DNA of 64,000 bases from Aquatica leii (lineage: Eukaryota > Arthropoda > Insecta > Coleoptera > Lampyridae). Positions 11,956-21,807 of this stretch are shown piece after piece. The notes under the pieces were generated by a model. It ran no database searches, was not told where the DNA came from, and saw only the letters and a program-made list of their open reading frames with translations. Numbering within the stretch: position 1 is the stretch's first letter; each line of letters starts with the position of its first letter. A program made the position numbers and the translations under genes. The stretch lies in NCBI GenBank assembly GCA_035610365.1, contig CM069434.1:124862895-124926894 (forward strand). Direction: 5' to 3'.

Positions 11956-12149
11956 ATAATTTTTATTTTGCTTTTGATAATGTTCTTTAATATTAGCAGT
12001 CTTTTCAATTTTAAACATGGGTATATATACCTATTTTATAGGTATTATATGATGTATAATTCAGATTGCACAATTATTCACCTACATCACAGGAAATTAT
12101 TTATAATAAAATTATAAATGTTTTAGTCAAATAGCAATTGGGTATCAAG

Positions 12150-12610
12150 TTTTTTACGTCCCTCAAGTTAGCAATACAAAGTTAGCAAAATCAAATAAAT
12201 CATAATTAGAGATTTGTTACTAATTTCTTACGAAAGAAAAAACTTGTAGTTTTCTTACTGTTTTAATTATGTATTAAACTTGAGGCAAGTTAGTAGTACA
12301 CCATTCTAAACAGTGTTTTAATGAATCGGTATTCGGTTTAAAATGTGTGTAAAATTTGTTGCTAAATTGTTGTTAATTAATTGTAAAAGAAAAAAGCTGA
12401 TATCGTTATTATTATTTTACAAACAGGAAATAAATTCATTAAAGCAGTTTTTAGAATGGTATACTGCTAAATTGCTTCAAGTTAGCCGAAAAACGCATAA
12501 CTAAAAAAGTAAAAATATTACAATTTTTTTTCTTTCGCAACAAATTCCTAACTATATTATATTTGATTATGCTAACCTTGTACTGCTAACTTGAAAAACG
12601 TAACTTTTGC
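12150..12610. mobile_element. ~460-bp foldback MITE inside the Tc1 transposase gene
   Basis: The left end CCTCAAGTTAGCAATACAAA (12161 onward) pairs with the right end ending CTGCTAACTTGAAAAACG near 12600. Imperfect similarity between the arms continues inward for about 200 bp on each side (for example CACCATTCTAAA left against the reverse of TTTAGAATGGTATA right), so the whole unit can fold into one long hairpin. It has no ORF. The flanking ACGT on both sides may be part of the ends or of a target duplication. Confidence 0.75.
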
Positions 12611-12699
12611 ACTTAAATTAATAACATTACTTTATCGGAGCCTTTCAGTAAACGTAAACTTTTTTGCGCAGTTTTAATTAGCTATTATTTATTTTATTA

Positions 12700-13049
12700 A
12701 AAAAGAGTGGTCCATGATTGGCTTCAACGCGAAGAACAAGGCTCGGAAAATTATCATCTTTTGCAGACCGCCTATAGAAATGGTAAGCCATCTCTCTTAT
12801 CCAGAGTTAAAAAAGACAACATTATCCAAGATGCTCGTTTGACGTCATTCACAACTTCTGCCACCATTCGCGAAAGACTACAGCTACAATGCAGTTTGCA
12901 AACAATAAGGGATACTTTGAAAGATTAAGGAATAAGTTCCTATCGATCTATAAAAAAACCTGTAATAATTGAAGAAAATGCCTACCGGAAATTGCAGTTT
13001 TCAAAAGAACATTTATATTTTGATTGGAAAGGTGTTGTTTTTACAGATG
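12700..13049 (+). pseudogene. Tc1-like transposase, middle segment
   Basis: Continues the HTH segment: RVVHDWLQREEQGS, a basic linker ending NGKPSLLSRVKKD, the second HTH (TSATIRERLQLQCSLQTIRD) and, after one stop near 12928, the approach to the first catalytic Asp (FDWKGVVFTD). The coding sequence is cut exactly here by the BEL/Pao element. The target duplication AGATG at 13045-13049 lies within the FTDE codons. The protein resumes at 18860. Confidence 0.85.
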
Positions 13050-13294
13050 TGTTGATTGATTGTTAGTATTTTTGTTTGTTTGTTTGTTTAATGAAATTAA
13101 ATCACTTTTAATTTCTTTATTGTTGATTGTACACAAAGCGTTACGTTCTGTACATGTAACTTACAACACTCATTTTGAGGGATGCTTCCCCTACTTACAA
13201 AAAAAAAGAAAACGTACACAAGCGCATGCTTATGATGCGCACACATTTAATATACACTTAAATACTTAACATTATTATTAATTAATACTTAACA
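13050..13294 (-). repeat. BEL/Pao 3' LTR
   Basis: 245 bp, the downstream LTR in coding orientation. It is adjacent to a G-rich purine stretch (GGCGGGCGG on the minus strand, 13297-13305) that can serve as polypurine tract. It differs from the other LTR at two sites (a C/T in the AAATCACTTTTAA context and a C/T in AATATACACTT). Confidence 0.95.
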
Positions 13295-13417
13295 TACCGC
13301 CCGCCTTGGAAGGTTATGCCTTACAATAAAACGTAACTACATATTATAACACTACTACACTACACTATGTTTAATGAACTGCCTAGAATCTTGTTGTATT
13401 ATTATGAACTGTATGAA

Positions 13418-15649
13418 CTAGTCACTTATTGGTAATGGACACACTTTACAAACGGAACGTTTAATTACACCGTTTTGAGTTTTGATTGACACAACACGAA
13501 CAATATTGTCATTACCTGGGTGTAGTTCTATAATACGGCCCAATCGCCACTTGCACGGTGGTAGATTGTTTTCTTTTACAAGGACCATTGTATCTAACTC
13601 AATATTGTATTGGTTCTGCTTCCACTTGCAGCGCTGTTGAAGTTCTGACACGTATTCTTTGGCCCATCTTTTCCAAAAATGTTGTTGGAGTTTTTCTATG
13701 TATTGAAACCGTGTCAATCGGTTACTTTTTGTATCTATTAGCATTTGGTCAGGTAAAGAGCTTAACGTTTTTCCAATAAGGAAATGAGCGGGTGTTAATG
13801 CGTGCAAGTCATTTGGATCTGGAGATAAAGGAACTAATGGTCGACAATTTAGAATACATTCTATCTCTACAATAAGAGTATAAAATTCTTCAAATGTTAA
13901 TTTTGCAAAAGAAATAACACGTTTTAAATGATGTTTGGTGGACTTTACGCCAGCTTCCCACAAGCCACCAAAATGAGGTGAAGAAGGAGGAATCAAATGC
14001 CAAACAATGTGCTCGCCCGCATAATACTCTGCTATGAATTTTGAATTGTTTTTTAAAAATGCGTGCAGATAGTTACGTGCACCAATAAAATTTGTTGCGT
14101 TATCGCTGTATATATGAGAAGGTTTTCCTCTACGAGAAATAAACCGTTTCAGACAAGCAATAAATGCTTCTGTAGTCAGGTCGGTTACAAGTTCGAGATG
14201 AACTGCCTTTACTGCAAAGCATACAAAAATGCATATGTAACACTTGCTTGCTTTTGCTCCACGACCTTTGCGATCTACAATTTCAAATGGACCGGCATAA
14301 TCTAATCCGGTTACATAAAATGGTGTTTCTAGAGTAAGACGATGCGTGGGCAATTGTCCCATGATAGGAGTTAAGGTTTGCGAAGAGAATTTATAGCATG
14401 TGATGCATTTTCTTACGATGCTACGCGATAAATTGCGACCACTTAGAGGCCAAAATCTATCCCTAACTGCAGAAAGTAGCATCTGTGGTCCAGCATGTAA
14501 AAGTTTTAAATGCATGGCTTGAAAAATGAGTATGCACAGCTTATGCTTACTTGATAAAAGCATAGGATATTGTTTATATGTGTTAAAATTTGAATTTTGT
14601 AATTGACCCCCCACGCGTAATATACCTCTGCTATCAATAAAAGGAGCTAAACCTATGAAACGATTAGAAAGTTTTCCGTTGTTTTTAATTAAATCTATTT
14701 CTTTTGAAAATGTCTCCTTTTGTGATTGTTTAACCAAACATATTAAAGATTCTTCTAATTCATATGTTTTTAAGAAATCACTTTCTCGATTTGTCGCATT
14801 AGCTCTACAATTACGTACGAACCGTTTACAATATGCTACGACTCGAATCAGTGTATTTAATGATGAATACTTATCAAATAATGCATTACTGTTGGCATTT
14901 AAATGACATGTAGTTGTTTGTCTAAGCTCGGAAAGTTCTCCGCGAGAAGTTATATCATGTGGCCAAAGTGAAAAATGAGTGCATAAAAAAGACGGACCAT
15001 ACCACCACATTTTTTCTGTTTTTATTTTAATAGGATTTAAACCTCTTGACAACAAATCTGTTGGGTTTTGTGCTGATGGTACATGTCTCCAAGTTCTTAC
15101 ATCTGTAAGACTTTGAATTTCGGCCACTCGATTGCTAGGAAATGTTTGTAGAATATTAGGTGAAGTGCGTATCCAGCCTAATACAATAGTAGAGTCACAC
15201 CATAAGTGATAACTATCAAATTGAAGCTTAAAAGAATTGGTAACCTTTTGAAATAGTTTTGCTAACATTAGTGCTCTACAAAGTTCAAGTCGCGGTATTG
15301 TTAATGTTTTTAATGGCGCAACACGAGATTTAGCACAAAGAAGTTGGGTATGTATATTATGACTTGTTGCTGATCTAATGTAAATACATGCACCATAGGC
15401 ATACATGGATGCATCGCAAAATCCATGTAATTCAATAGATGATTGTTTGAAGGGTATGACACAACGTGGTATCTCTAAGGTGTTTAGTACTTGCAATTGA
15501 GATTGAAAAGTTGACCATTCTTGTTGTAATTCGCAAGAAAGAGGCTCGTCCCAAGATAATTTAGAAGACCATAATTTTTGAAGCATGATTTTAGCAATAA
15601 CGGTACACGGTGCTAAGAGACCAAGCGGATCAAAAATTTGTAAAATTTG
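13418..15649 (-). CDS. pol: BEL/Pao pol, C-terminal part: RT end, RNase H, integrase
   Basis: Open from about 15649 to the stop at 13418. It starts in the conserved SQILQIFDPLGLLAP block that follows the RT palm in BEL/Pao, then RNase H (LHGFCDASMYAYGACIY; a later WCDSTIVLGWI). The integrase zinc-binding HHCC domain follows (LLHAGPQMLL, then CITCYKF), and then the DDE core with GLDYAGPFEI (D), YSDNATNFIGA (D) and GLWEAGVKSTKHHLKR (E). All the core residues I can check are present. This frame is displaced by one relative to the upstream RT frame; the join lies near 15649. Confidence 0.93.
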   Translation of the reverse strand, partial: QILQIFDPLGLLAPCTVIAKIMLQKLWSSKLSWDEPLSCELQQEWSTFQSQLQVLNTLEIPRCVIPFKQSSIELHGFCDASMYAYGACIYIRSATSHNIHTQLLCAKSRVAPLKTLTIPRLELCRALMLAKLFQKVTNSFKLQFDSYHLWCDSTIVLGWIRTSPNILQTFPSNRVAEIQSLTDVRTWRHVPSAQNPTDLLSRGLNPIKIKTEKMWWYGPSFLCTHFSLWPHDITSRGELSELRQTTTCHLNANSNALFDKYSSLNTLIRVVAYCKRFVRNCRANATNRESDFLKTYELEESLICLVKQSQKETFSKEIDLIKNNGKLSNRFIGLAPFIDSRGILRVGGQLQNSNFNTYKQYPMLLSSKHKLCILIFQAMHLKLLHAGPQMLLSAVRDRFWPLSGRNLSRSIVRKCITCYKFSSQTLTPIMGQLPTHRLTLETPFYVTGLDYAGPFEIVDRKGRGAKASKCYICIFVCFAVKAVHLELVTDLTTEAFIACLKRFISRRGKPSHIYSDNATNFIGARNYLHAFLKNNSKFIAEYYAGEHIVWHLIPPSSPHFGGLWEAGVKSTKHHLKRVISFAKLTFEEFYTLIVEIECILNCRPLVPLSPDPNDLHALTPAHFLIGKTLSSLPDQMLIDTKSNRLTRFQYIEKLQQHFWKRWAKEYVSELQQRCKWKQNQYNIELDTMVLVKENNLPPCKWRLGRIIELHPGNDNIVRVVSIKTQNGVIKRSVCKVCPLPISD

Positions 15650-16707
15650 AGACTATTAGCGCTTTCATATTGTGGGATTGAGTATAATAGTTTATCATTT
15701 TCATGACACCAACGCAAACCTAAAGTTTTTGAATTGGATTGGTCAAAGTAATAATTGTGATCAGAGATAACCTTTGGATTAATATTTTGAAGAAACTGTG
15801 AACTGTTTGAAGACCATTTTCGAAGTTCAAAACATCCTTTGTGCAAAATGTCCCTTATTTCCTTGCAAACTTGAGATAGTCGTTCATTGCTGTTTGAACC
15901 AGTTAACAAATCGTCAACATAAAAATCATCATTGATTATTTCACATGCTAGTGAATACTCATCTTTGTAAATTGTAGCAAGTTGTTTAAGTGAGCGAATA
16001 GCAAGAAATGGAGCTGAAGCAGTACCATACGTTACAGTGTTTAACGCATAGATAGAAAGTTTATCAGTAGGATTCTTTCTCCAATATATGTATTGAAATT
16101 GTCTGTCATTTGGGTTTACAAGAATTTGTCTGTACATTTTGGCTATATCGGCAGATACAACGTAAAGATGTTTCCGAAATCTGAGTACTATTGAAAACAA
16201 ATCTTGCTGAATGTTAGGACCAATCATTTGAAGTTTGTTTAAGCACCATCCAGAACTAGATGGAGCTGAACCATTAAAAACAGTACGTAATTTTGTCGTA
16301 CTGCTACTTTCTTTAAGTACACCGTGATGAGGTAGAAAGAAATTTGGTTGTTTAATAATAAACGCTTTGGTCATATGACCGAGATTTTCATATTCATCCA
16401 TAAACTTGTAATAATGTTTTTTAAGTAAAGGATTAGACTGTAATTTATGTTCTAAATTATAAAATTGTTTAAGAGCGGAATGTTGTGAATTTCCAAGTTT
16501 AGAAGGAGATTCTTTAAAGGGAATTGAAACAATAAATCTTCCGTTAGAATCTCGAGACAAATTGTTAATGAAATGTTCCTCACATAGGTTTTCTTCGCTT
16601 GAATATGCCTTTGTTTTAGTAAGTTCTTCGACTTCCCAAAACTTACTCAACTGATATTGCAAATCAATTATGTTAAATGAATGTACAAAGTTAGAAACAG
16701 TTGTATT
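15613..16707 (-). CDS. pol: BEL/Pao pol, reverse transcriptase part
   Basis: In frame with gag-pro apart from the intervening stop. It encodes the linker and RT palm: FLPHHGVLKESSSTTKLRTV, the GLDL-equivalent SADIAKMYRQI, TYGTASAPFLAIRSL and the catalytic FYVDDLLTGS. It corresponds to Peptidase_A17/RVT BEL-type pol. It ends at a frame error near 15650, where the downstream IFDPLGLL frame takes over. Confidence 0.93.
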   Translation of the reverse strand, partial: NTTVSNFVHSFNIIDLQYQLSKFWEVEELTKTKAYSSEENLCEEHFINNLSRDSNGRFIVSIPFKESPSKLGNSQHSALKQFYNLEHKLQSNPLLKKHYYKFMDEYENLGHMTKAFIIKQPNFFLPHHGVLKESSSTTKLRTVFNGSAPSSSGWCLNKLQMIGPNIQQDLFSIVLRFRKHLYVVSADIAKMYRQILVNPNDRQFQYIYWRKNPTDKLSIYALNTVTYGTASAPFLAIRSLKQLATIYKDEYSLACEIINDDFYVDDLLTGSNSNERLSQVCKEIRDILHKGCFELRKWSSNSSQFLQNINPKVISDHNYYFDQSNSKTLGLRWCHENDKLLYSIPQYESANSLKFYKFLIRLVS

Positions 16708-18459
16708 TTATAAAGAAATAGGTCCCGATAATATCCAACCTAACACAGTGTTTTGGGCAATTGGAAGATTCTTTCCCATTCTAACTTGTTCATTGTGCAG
16801 AAGAGACCAAAAACAATTAGCGCCAAGTATCATGTCAATAGGCTCTGTTTGATTAAAATGAGGATCCGCCAATGTAATATGGCGTGGAATATTAATTAAT
16901 GATTTATGAAAAGATCTAATTGGTAAAGATTCAGAAATTTTTTCTACAACGAGAAACTGTAGATTCCTTGAGAATTTGCTAACACGAGAATGAATTGTTA
17001 CGTCACATTTTTTATTAAGATTTGATATATTCTGTCCTATTCCCATAACCATAATTGTTATAAAATTTGATTGTGAACCGGAATCTAATAGTCCTCGGCA
17101 TGTATGAAGCTTACCATTAGAAGCAAACACGTCGACCATTGCGTTCGATAAAAGAACATCTTGTGCTGTTTGAGAATGTGCACAAACTGTTGATTGTTCA
17201 CCTACTTCCTGATTCGAATTATCATTCGAATTTCCTGAATTGACTTTAGGATTATTTCTAAGATGCAAAACGGTATTGTGTTTTCCACCACATTCTTTAC
17301 AATTGTGAGACCGACAAAATTTTGTAAGATGCCCGGATTTCAAACAGTTTAAACAAAGTTTATTTTTACGACAATAATTAATCCGTTCTTGTACGGAAAG
17401 TACCCTAAATTCTGTGCATGCAAAAATATAATGTAAACCGTTACAATATAAACAATTAGTTTCTGCATTTGTGGTGTTTTCAAGGTGAAATGCCTTTGTT
17501 GAATGACTAACGGATTTTGTATTCCATCCTTTGTTAAGATTAGTTTTGTGTTGTGTTTTATGTTTAATTTTTTCTAATAATGTTGCTCTTGTTTTTAAAA
17601 ATTCAAAAATGTGTTCCCGTGTGGGATTTTCATTAGGCATCTTCATTTCCCACTCTTTAGTGGTTTGAGCATCAACCTTTTCTAGAATAAGAAAAACAAT
17701 AATTACATCCCAATTATCGGTAGATTGATTTAAAGATTCTAAAGATCGCAAATGTTTTGACACTTCGTCATGTAATTTTCTTAATGAGGCGGCTGTGTCA
17801 TATTGATTAGTTGGTAAATTAAAAAGTGCTTTTACATGATGATGTACAAGTAAATTATTTTTATCATAACGTTCACAAAGAAGATCATATGCTAATGTAT
17901 AATTACTTTCACTTAACGGTAAACATTGGATTACCCGCGCAGCATCTCCTTCAAGGGAAGATTTTAAATAATGATATTTTTGCATAATGTTTAGATTACA
18001 ATTGTCGTGGATTAATGATTTAAAAGTATCGCGAAATTCTAACCATTGTTCGTAATTGCCATTAAATTTAGGCATACTAATAGTTGGTAATTTAATGTTG
18101 TTTGTGTGAAGCACCGAAATTGCACTACTTGAATCTACCTGACCCGAAGCATTATCGACCTTGCTTGCACGGTAACTGTCCAGTATTTTTTTTGCATTAC
18201 TATAATATGAAAAATAAGAATTTTCAAATGATTCGCGCTCTTCAATTTCGATTAGATCGTCAGATAAAGATTCAATTTCTGTTTGTATTTCATCGAATTC
18301 GTTAAGTAATTTATTTAATCTATCTAGACGCATTTCTAATTCACAGATTTTTTCAGATTCTTTGTTTGCAATAATTTCTTCAATGTATTTTTCAAAAAGA
18401 ACTAACCGTTCTTTACAAGATCGTCTTTTGTTTTTTAATTTTTTTAAATTGTCAACCAT
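16708..18459 (-). CDS. gag: BEL/Pao gag and protease
   Basis: 583 codons from ATG at 18459. An N-terminal coiled-coil-rich region precedes a DUF1759-type gag domain (MPKFNGNYEQWLEFRDTF, then LKSSLEGDAARVIQ). Two CCHC-type zinc knuckles follow (CLNCLKSGHLTKFC; NCKECGGKHNTVLH). The DUF1758-type aspartic protease keeps LLDSGSQSNFIT. It ends ILGANCFWSLL...LGWILSGPISL at a TAA (16708). The downstream RT is in the same frame, so this is a single nonsense change inside what is normally one gag-pol polyprotein. Confidence 0.95.
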   Translation of the reverse strand: MVDNLKKLKNKRRSCKERLVLFEKYIEEIIANKESEKICELEMRLDRLNKLLNEFDEIQTEIESLSDDLIEIEERESFENSYFSYYSNAKKILDSYRASKVDNASGQVDSSSAISVLHTNNIKLPTISMPKFNGNYEQWLEFRDTFKSLIHDNCNLNIMQKYHYLKSSLEGDAARVIQCLPLSESNYTLAYDLLCERYDKNNLLVHHHVKALFNLPTNQYDTAASLRKLHDEVSKHLRSLESLNQSTDNWDVIIVFLILEKVDAQTTKEWEMKMPNENPTREHIFEFLKTRATLLEKIKHKTQHKTNLNKGWNTKSVSHSTKAFHLENTTNAETNCLYCNGLHYIFACTEFRVLSVQERINYCRKNKLCLNCLKSGHLTKFCRSHNCKECGGKHNTVLHLRNNPKVNSGNSNDNSNQEVGEQSTVCAHSQTAQDVLLSNAMVDVFASNGKLHTCRGLLDSGSQSNFITIMVMGIGQNISNLNKKCDVTIHSRVSKFSRNLQFLVVEKISESLPIRSFHKSLINIPRHITLADPHFNQTEPIDMILGANCFWSLLHNEQVRMGKNLPIAQNTVLGWILSGPISL

Positions 18460-18599
18460 TGTGAATTACTTATAGGAATGTAGTAAAAGGAATAAGCTCA
18501 CCATAAACTTGATTGACCAAAGTGACGCCGATTGTTGCAAAATGGTGGATCGTTGTTGGCTGGATTGTTTGTTTGATTAATTTCTTGATTATCATCCGT

Positions 18600-18612
18600 T
18601 TTCGAAGGACCA
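18600..18612 (-). promoter_or_regulatory. primer-binding site, tRNA-Tyr type
   Basis: On the minus strand, two bases after the 5' LTR, the sequence TGGTCCTTCGA matches the complement of the last 11 nt of tRNA-Tyr including CCA. Position and sequence are as expected for priming of minus-strand synthesis. Confidence 0.8.
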
Positions 18613-18614
18613 TA

Positions 18615-18859
18615 TGTTGATTGATTGTTAGTATTTTTGTTTGTTTGTTTGTTTAATGAAATTAAATCACTCTTAATTTCTTTATTGTTGATTGTACACA
18701 AAGCGTTACGTTCTGTACATGTAACTTACAACACTCATTTTGAGGGATGCTTCCCCTACTTACAAAAAAAAAGAAAACGTACACAAGCGCATGCTTATGA
18801 TGCGCACACATTTAATATATACTTAAATACTTAACATTATTATTAATTAATACTTAACA
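18615..18859 (-). repeat. BEL/Pao 5' LTR
   Basis: 245 bp, upstream LTR in coding orientation, followed directly by the second AGATG target copy (18860-18864). Confidence 0.95.
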
Positions 18860-19400
18860 AGATGAAAAAACCTTCTGCACTTCCCAAGATAGTAAAAAAG
18901 TTCTTTGGAGACCAATAATTCTAGGTATGAATCAAAACATGTGCAACCCAACAAAAAAAGTGGGAGAATTATTGCTACATACTGGGTATGGATGAGCGAT
19001 GCTGGCCCAGAAGAATTAACACGTATCGATGGCCGCTTAACCGCTCAAACTTACCTGACGATTTTGGAAAACGTTATGTTGCCCTCCGTACGAGCAGTTT
19101 ATTCCGAAGGACCAATTCGGTTTGTTCAGGACAATTTTCTGATACATACGGCAAAGGTAGTTCAATATTGGCCACTTAAGCCACAGGATTTTAACCCTAT
19201 AAGAATTTGTGGGCGGCGGCCGTGCGTGGGTGGAACAACAAACTGAACAATAACATAGAAATAGAAAACATAAATAACTTGCATCGCTATATTAATACCG
19301 TGTGGGAAGGAGCTAATGTATGTGGCAGTTTAATGAATTCGATGCCAAACAGTATACGGGAGAATGTATAAGCAATAATGGATATGACACCCATTACTAA
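18860..19400 (+). pseudogene. Tc1-like transposase, C-terminal segment
   Basis: Resumes the transposase exactly where the BEL/Pao element cut it: DEKTFCTSQDSKKVLWRP, then KSGRIIATYWVWMSDAGPEE, ILENVMLPSVRAVY and FVQDNFLIHTAKVVQ with the second catalytic Asp. About 14 residues are missing before PQDFNPI. A one-base change follows right at the third catalytic residue: NPIEN is expected and the frame reads NPIRICG. The frame recovers as LWAAAVRGWNNKLNN and runs to a C-terminus like SLMNSMPNSIRENV near 19370. The transposase is dead. Confidence 0.85.
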
Positions 19401-19849
19401 CATGTAAAATACAAATATTTAAATAAATTAATAAATGATTTTTTAATTATTTTTTTTTATTAGGATTTTCTGTGTCTAGTTTTGTTCTTGTAATATAAAT
19501 AGTGTTTATGTATAATTTATAATAAAATCTAAGATATTATTTCTATTAAAATGTAGTTGATACTGTAATAATCTAAAACATAAAAAAATGCAAACTACGA
19601 ATTTTCAATTTTAGTTCATTACTATTAAATTTATATTCCCTCGAAATAGTTAATATGTAAAATAAACGTTACGAAGAGAAAGCGGAAAAATGCATTTCGG
19701 GTTTTTCCAATTTTGTGATTTTTAGATTTACAGCATAGGGTATGTATTTTCAAATTTTACTTGGAATGTTCTGTATGAGAAATTAGTCTTGATTTTATAA
19801 AGGGATCCTTTAATTTTTCATACGAATAATTTAAAAGGAGTAATGGAAA
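19401..19849. other. interior flank of the inverted-repeat element
   Basis: AT-rich, no gene recognised. It lies between the Tc1 C-terminus and the right inverted repeat. Confidence 0.4.
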
Positions 19850-20010
19850 TTTCTTTGAACGCTTGAGGCAGTGCTTATGAAGAATGGTCGGTAACCTCGT
19901 AATATCGCTGCAAGTAATGTCTACAATGCCAATGTTGTCAAATTTAACTAGGCGTTTTGTTATAACGTAAGTTTGGTTGCCTACCTTGCAGGTCGCGCTT
20001 AAAAGTGTCC
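19850..20010. repeat. ~160-bp inverted repeat, right copy
   Basis: Reverse complement of 10240-10400. It ends outward with CAGGTCGCGCTTAAAAGTG. Plausible right terminal repeat of the Tc1-containing element. Confidence 0.8.
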
Positions 20011-20084
20011 AATTATTTTTTTAGGCATTGTCGCCGACAGCATGACCCAAGCAAGCACAGCATGTCGCAGTAAAGATAAATAAT

Positions 20085-20220
20085 AAAAAAGCTGAAAATG
20101 TTAAAGATTACATATACCTGCGACAAAAGTTTGTTAAGGAAAAAAACCAAACAGAGGAAATTAAAAGACGAACGAAACTAACATGGGCTGCTCATGATAA
20201 ATTAAGTTTGAGATGGGTAT
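20085..20220 (+). pseudogene. RTE-like LINE, RT C-terminal fragment
   Basis: Plus strand reads ENVKDYIYLRQKFVKEKNQT, then EEIKRRTKLTWAAHDKLS. This corresponds to the Y(I/V)YLGQ and EI.RRI..AW block at the C-terminal side of RTE-type reverse transcriptases. It is on the same strand and in the right order relative to the endonuclease piece at 9220-10235, so both may be halves of one LINE split by the intervening element. The central RT is missing. Confidence 0.6.
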
Positions 20221-20554
20221 GTGACTTAAAACTAACTGCAGGTCTAAATTGTATACAGTCGGCTCAAAATAGACACAACTGTAGACACAATTTAAAAGAG
20301 GCGTATATCCAAACGTGGATTTGAGACGCTATGAAGAATCTCACAGTTAGTAGCTACTATAAACCTTGTATATTACACAAATAAAAATCACTACTTTTCA
20401 TTGCAGAAAGTAATCATTGTATATGCAAAATAGAAACAAAGATGTTATAGCACTGACTATAAATATGAAGTGTACAAATAAATAATCCAATTTTTTCAGC
20501 TACATTCAAGGTTAATTTTATAAGAAAGTAAATCAAATTGTTCATTTAAAGTAA

Positions 20555-21290
20555 TCGCTGTTGTTTTCTATAATTTTATGCCACTTTTTAGGCAGCTGAT
20601 AAATGAGAATGTTACGTCTTTAAACCATGTGCGTAACTGGGCATCCGGGGCTAAGGGGGCCTAAGTCCCATTGTTTTTCAAAAGATATTATTATGTGTCA
20701 GTTACATTTCTTTTCAAAAAGACCTGGAATTTCTGAGGACTGGCCGACCTACCCAAGCTCTACTGTAGTTGCGCCGGTTCTTTCGGCACGATAAAGTCGT
20801 CAAGCCATTTTCGGATCTCATCCACTGATTAAAAGAGGATAACGGACAAAGCGCGTTGCATCGACCGGAATTATTGGTAATCGGATGGAGAAATGTCTGA
20901 TGAATACGCCAGGTGCTACAAAACGCGTCAGTCAATACTCATTATGGTGTTTTAAAGGAAGCTTAGCGTTGTCAAGCAAGAATTTCACTGGACTAAACTT
21001 TTTTGCCAGTTTATGTGTGTTTTCGTTCGAATTCTTGACAGCAAGCCCTTCAAGCAGATTAATTAATGTTGGTAACAATTCGCAGTAATTTTTTCGCCCG
21101 GTTCCATCAACTAATAATAAAGCACTTTTTTGGTGATTCGCCGGAATTTAGCCATGACTTTCTGCGTTTTGGATTGTCATAGAGTATCCATTTTTCATCG
21201 CCCGTAACGATTTTTTACAAGAAAGACTTTTGACCTTATTTGATTCCATTTTCGACTGTATTGAACTGAATCCTTTTGAAAGTTATGTTG
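20555..21290 (-). pseudogene. mariner transposase remnant
   Basis: Minus-strand frames give mariner landmarks in order: KNRYGR*KMDTL (GDEKW.LY equivalent, near 21215), YY*LMEPGEKITANCY, LAYSSDISPSDYQ (the third Asp region), FRSMQRALS, FQSVDEIRKWLDDF and a C-terminus YQLPKKWHKIIENNSDYFK near 20600-20555. About 100 bp of unrelated or scrambled sequence precedes the C-terminus. Stops and shifts are frequent. It is a different lineage from the DUF4817-like copies; the PGE and SPSDY motifs are classic mariner. Confidence 0.75.
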
Positions 21291-21299
21291 GGCTTTTTG

Positions 21300-21807
21300 C
21301 CAAACTAAATATTTTTATAGCTACATGTCAACATTTCATAATCACAAAAGCACGGAACATGTATTCAATTTAAAATTGGTTTCATAACAAAATAATATGG
21401 ACTATTCATTTGTAAAATCATAATTTTCTATTGGTTGCTTAATAAGGTTTTTTATGCCAAAGTAAAAACAGTTTTTCTTTCAAAAAATAATTTCTAAATT
21501 TGCATAACACAATTGTTATTTTTATTATTATTTACTTTTATTGCTTTAAAATTGCACGAAAATCAATCTATGCCAAGATAATAAAAATCGACTTTGAAAA
21601 TAAGGTTTGCGTTGTTAATATTGTGATTTTTATTTTACAATCTGCCATCTATTATTGTCTATTAACTATAACTGTTACAAAATCAATGTCATGAAAACCG
21701 ACTTGAAAAGTGAGCTTTCCGAGTGACAACTGGAAATAGTTAACTTTGAAGTGCACTAAAATTTTTTTTATATAGTTTTTATTTAGCAAAATGTTATTAA
21801 TTAATAT
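21300..21807. repeat. degenerate short repeats flanking a solo LTR
   Basis: Several loosely related copies of an element like AAAATTGCACGAAAATCAATC / AATAATAAAAATCGACTTTG occur at about 21548, 21680, 22250 and 22343. They look like an old tandem repeat later interrupted by the LTR. No gene. Confidence 0.4.

Larger units (their letters stand above)
13050..18859 (-). mobile_element. complete BEL/Pao LTR retrotransposon (5,810 bp)
   Basis: Two 245-bp LTRs in direct orientation (13050-13294 and 18615-18859) differ at only two positions by eye. They begin TGTTAAG and end CAACA on the coding (minus) strand. The 5-bp target duplication AGATG is at 13045-13049 and 18860-18864. A primer-binding site next to the 5' LTR starts TGGTCCTTCGA, complementary to the 3' end of tRNA-Tyr. 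The gag-pol order (gag, protease, RT, RNase H, integrase, with RT before integrase and no env) and the protein motifs place it in BEL/Pao. It is inserted in the Tc1 transposase gene in opposite orientation. One stop and one frameshift break gag-pol. Confidence 0.97.

Noticed and set aside
13060-13269. 69-aa ORF (and its twin at 18625-18834)
   Set aside because: Entirely within the BEL/Pao LTRs and opposite to the element's coding strand.
13294-13418. Possible env gene in the BEL/Pao element
   Set aside because: Only about 120 bp lie between the end of pol and the 3' LTR; no room for an envelope gene.
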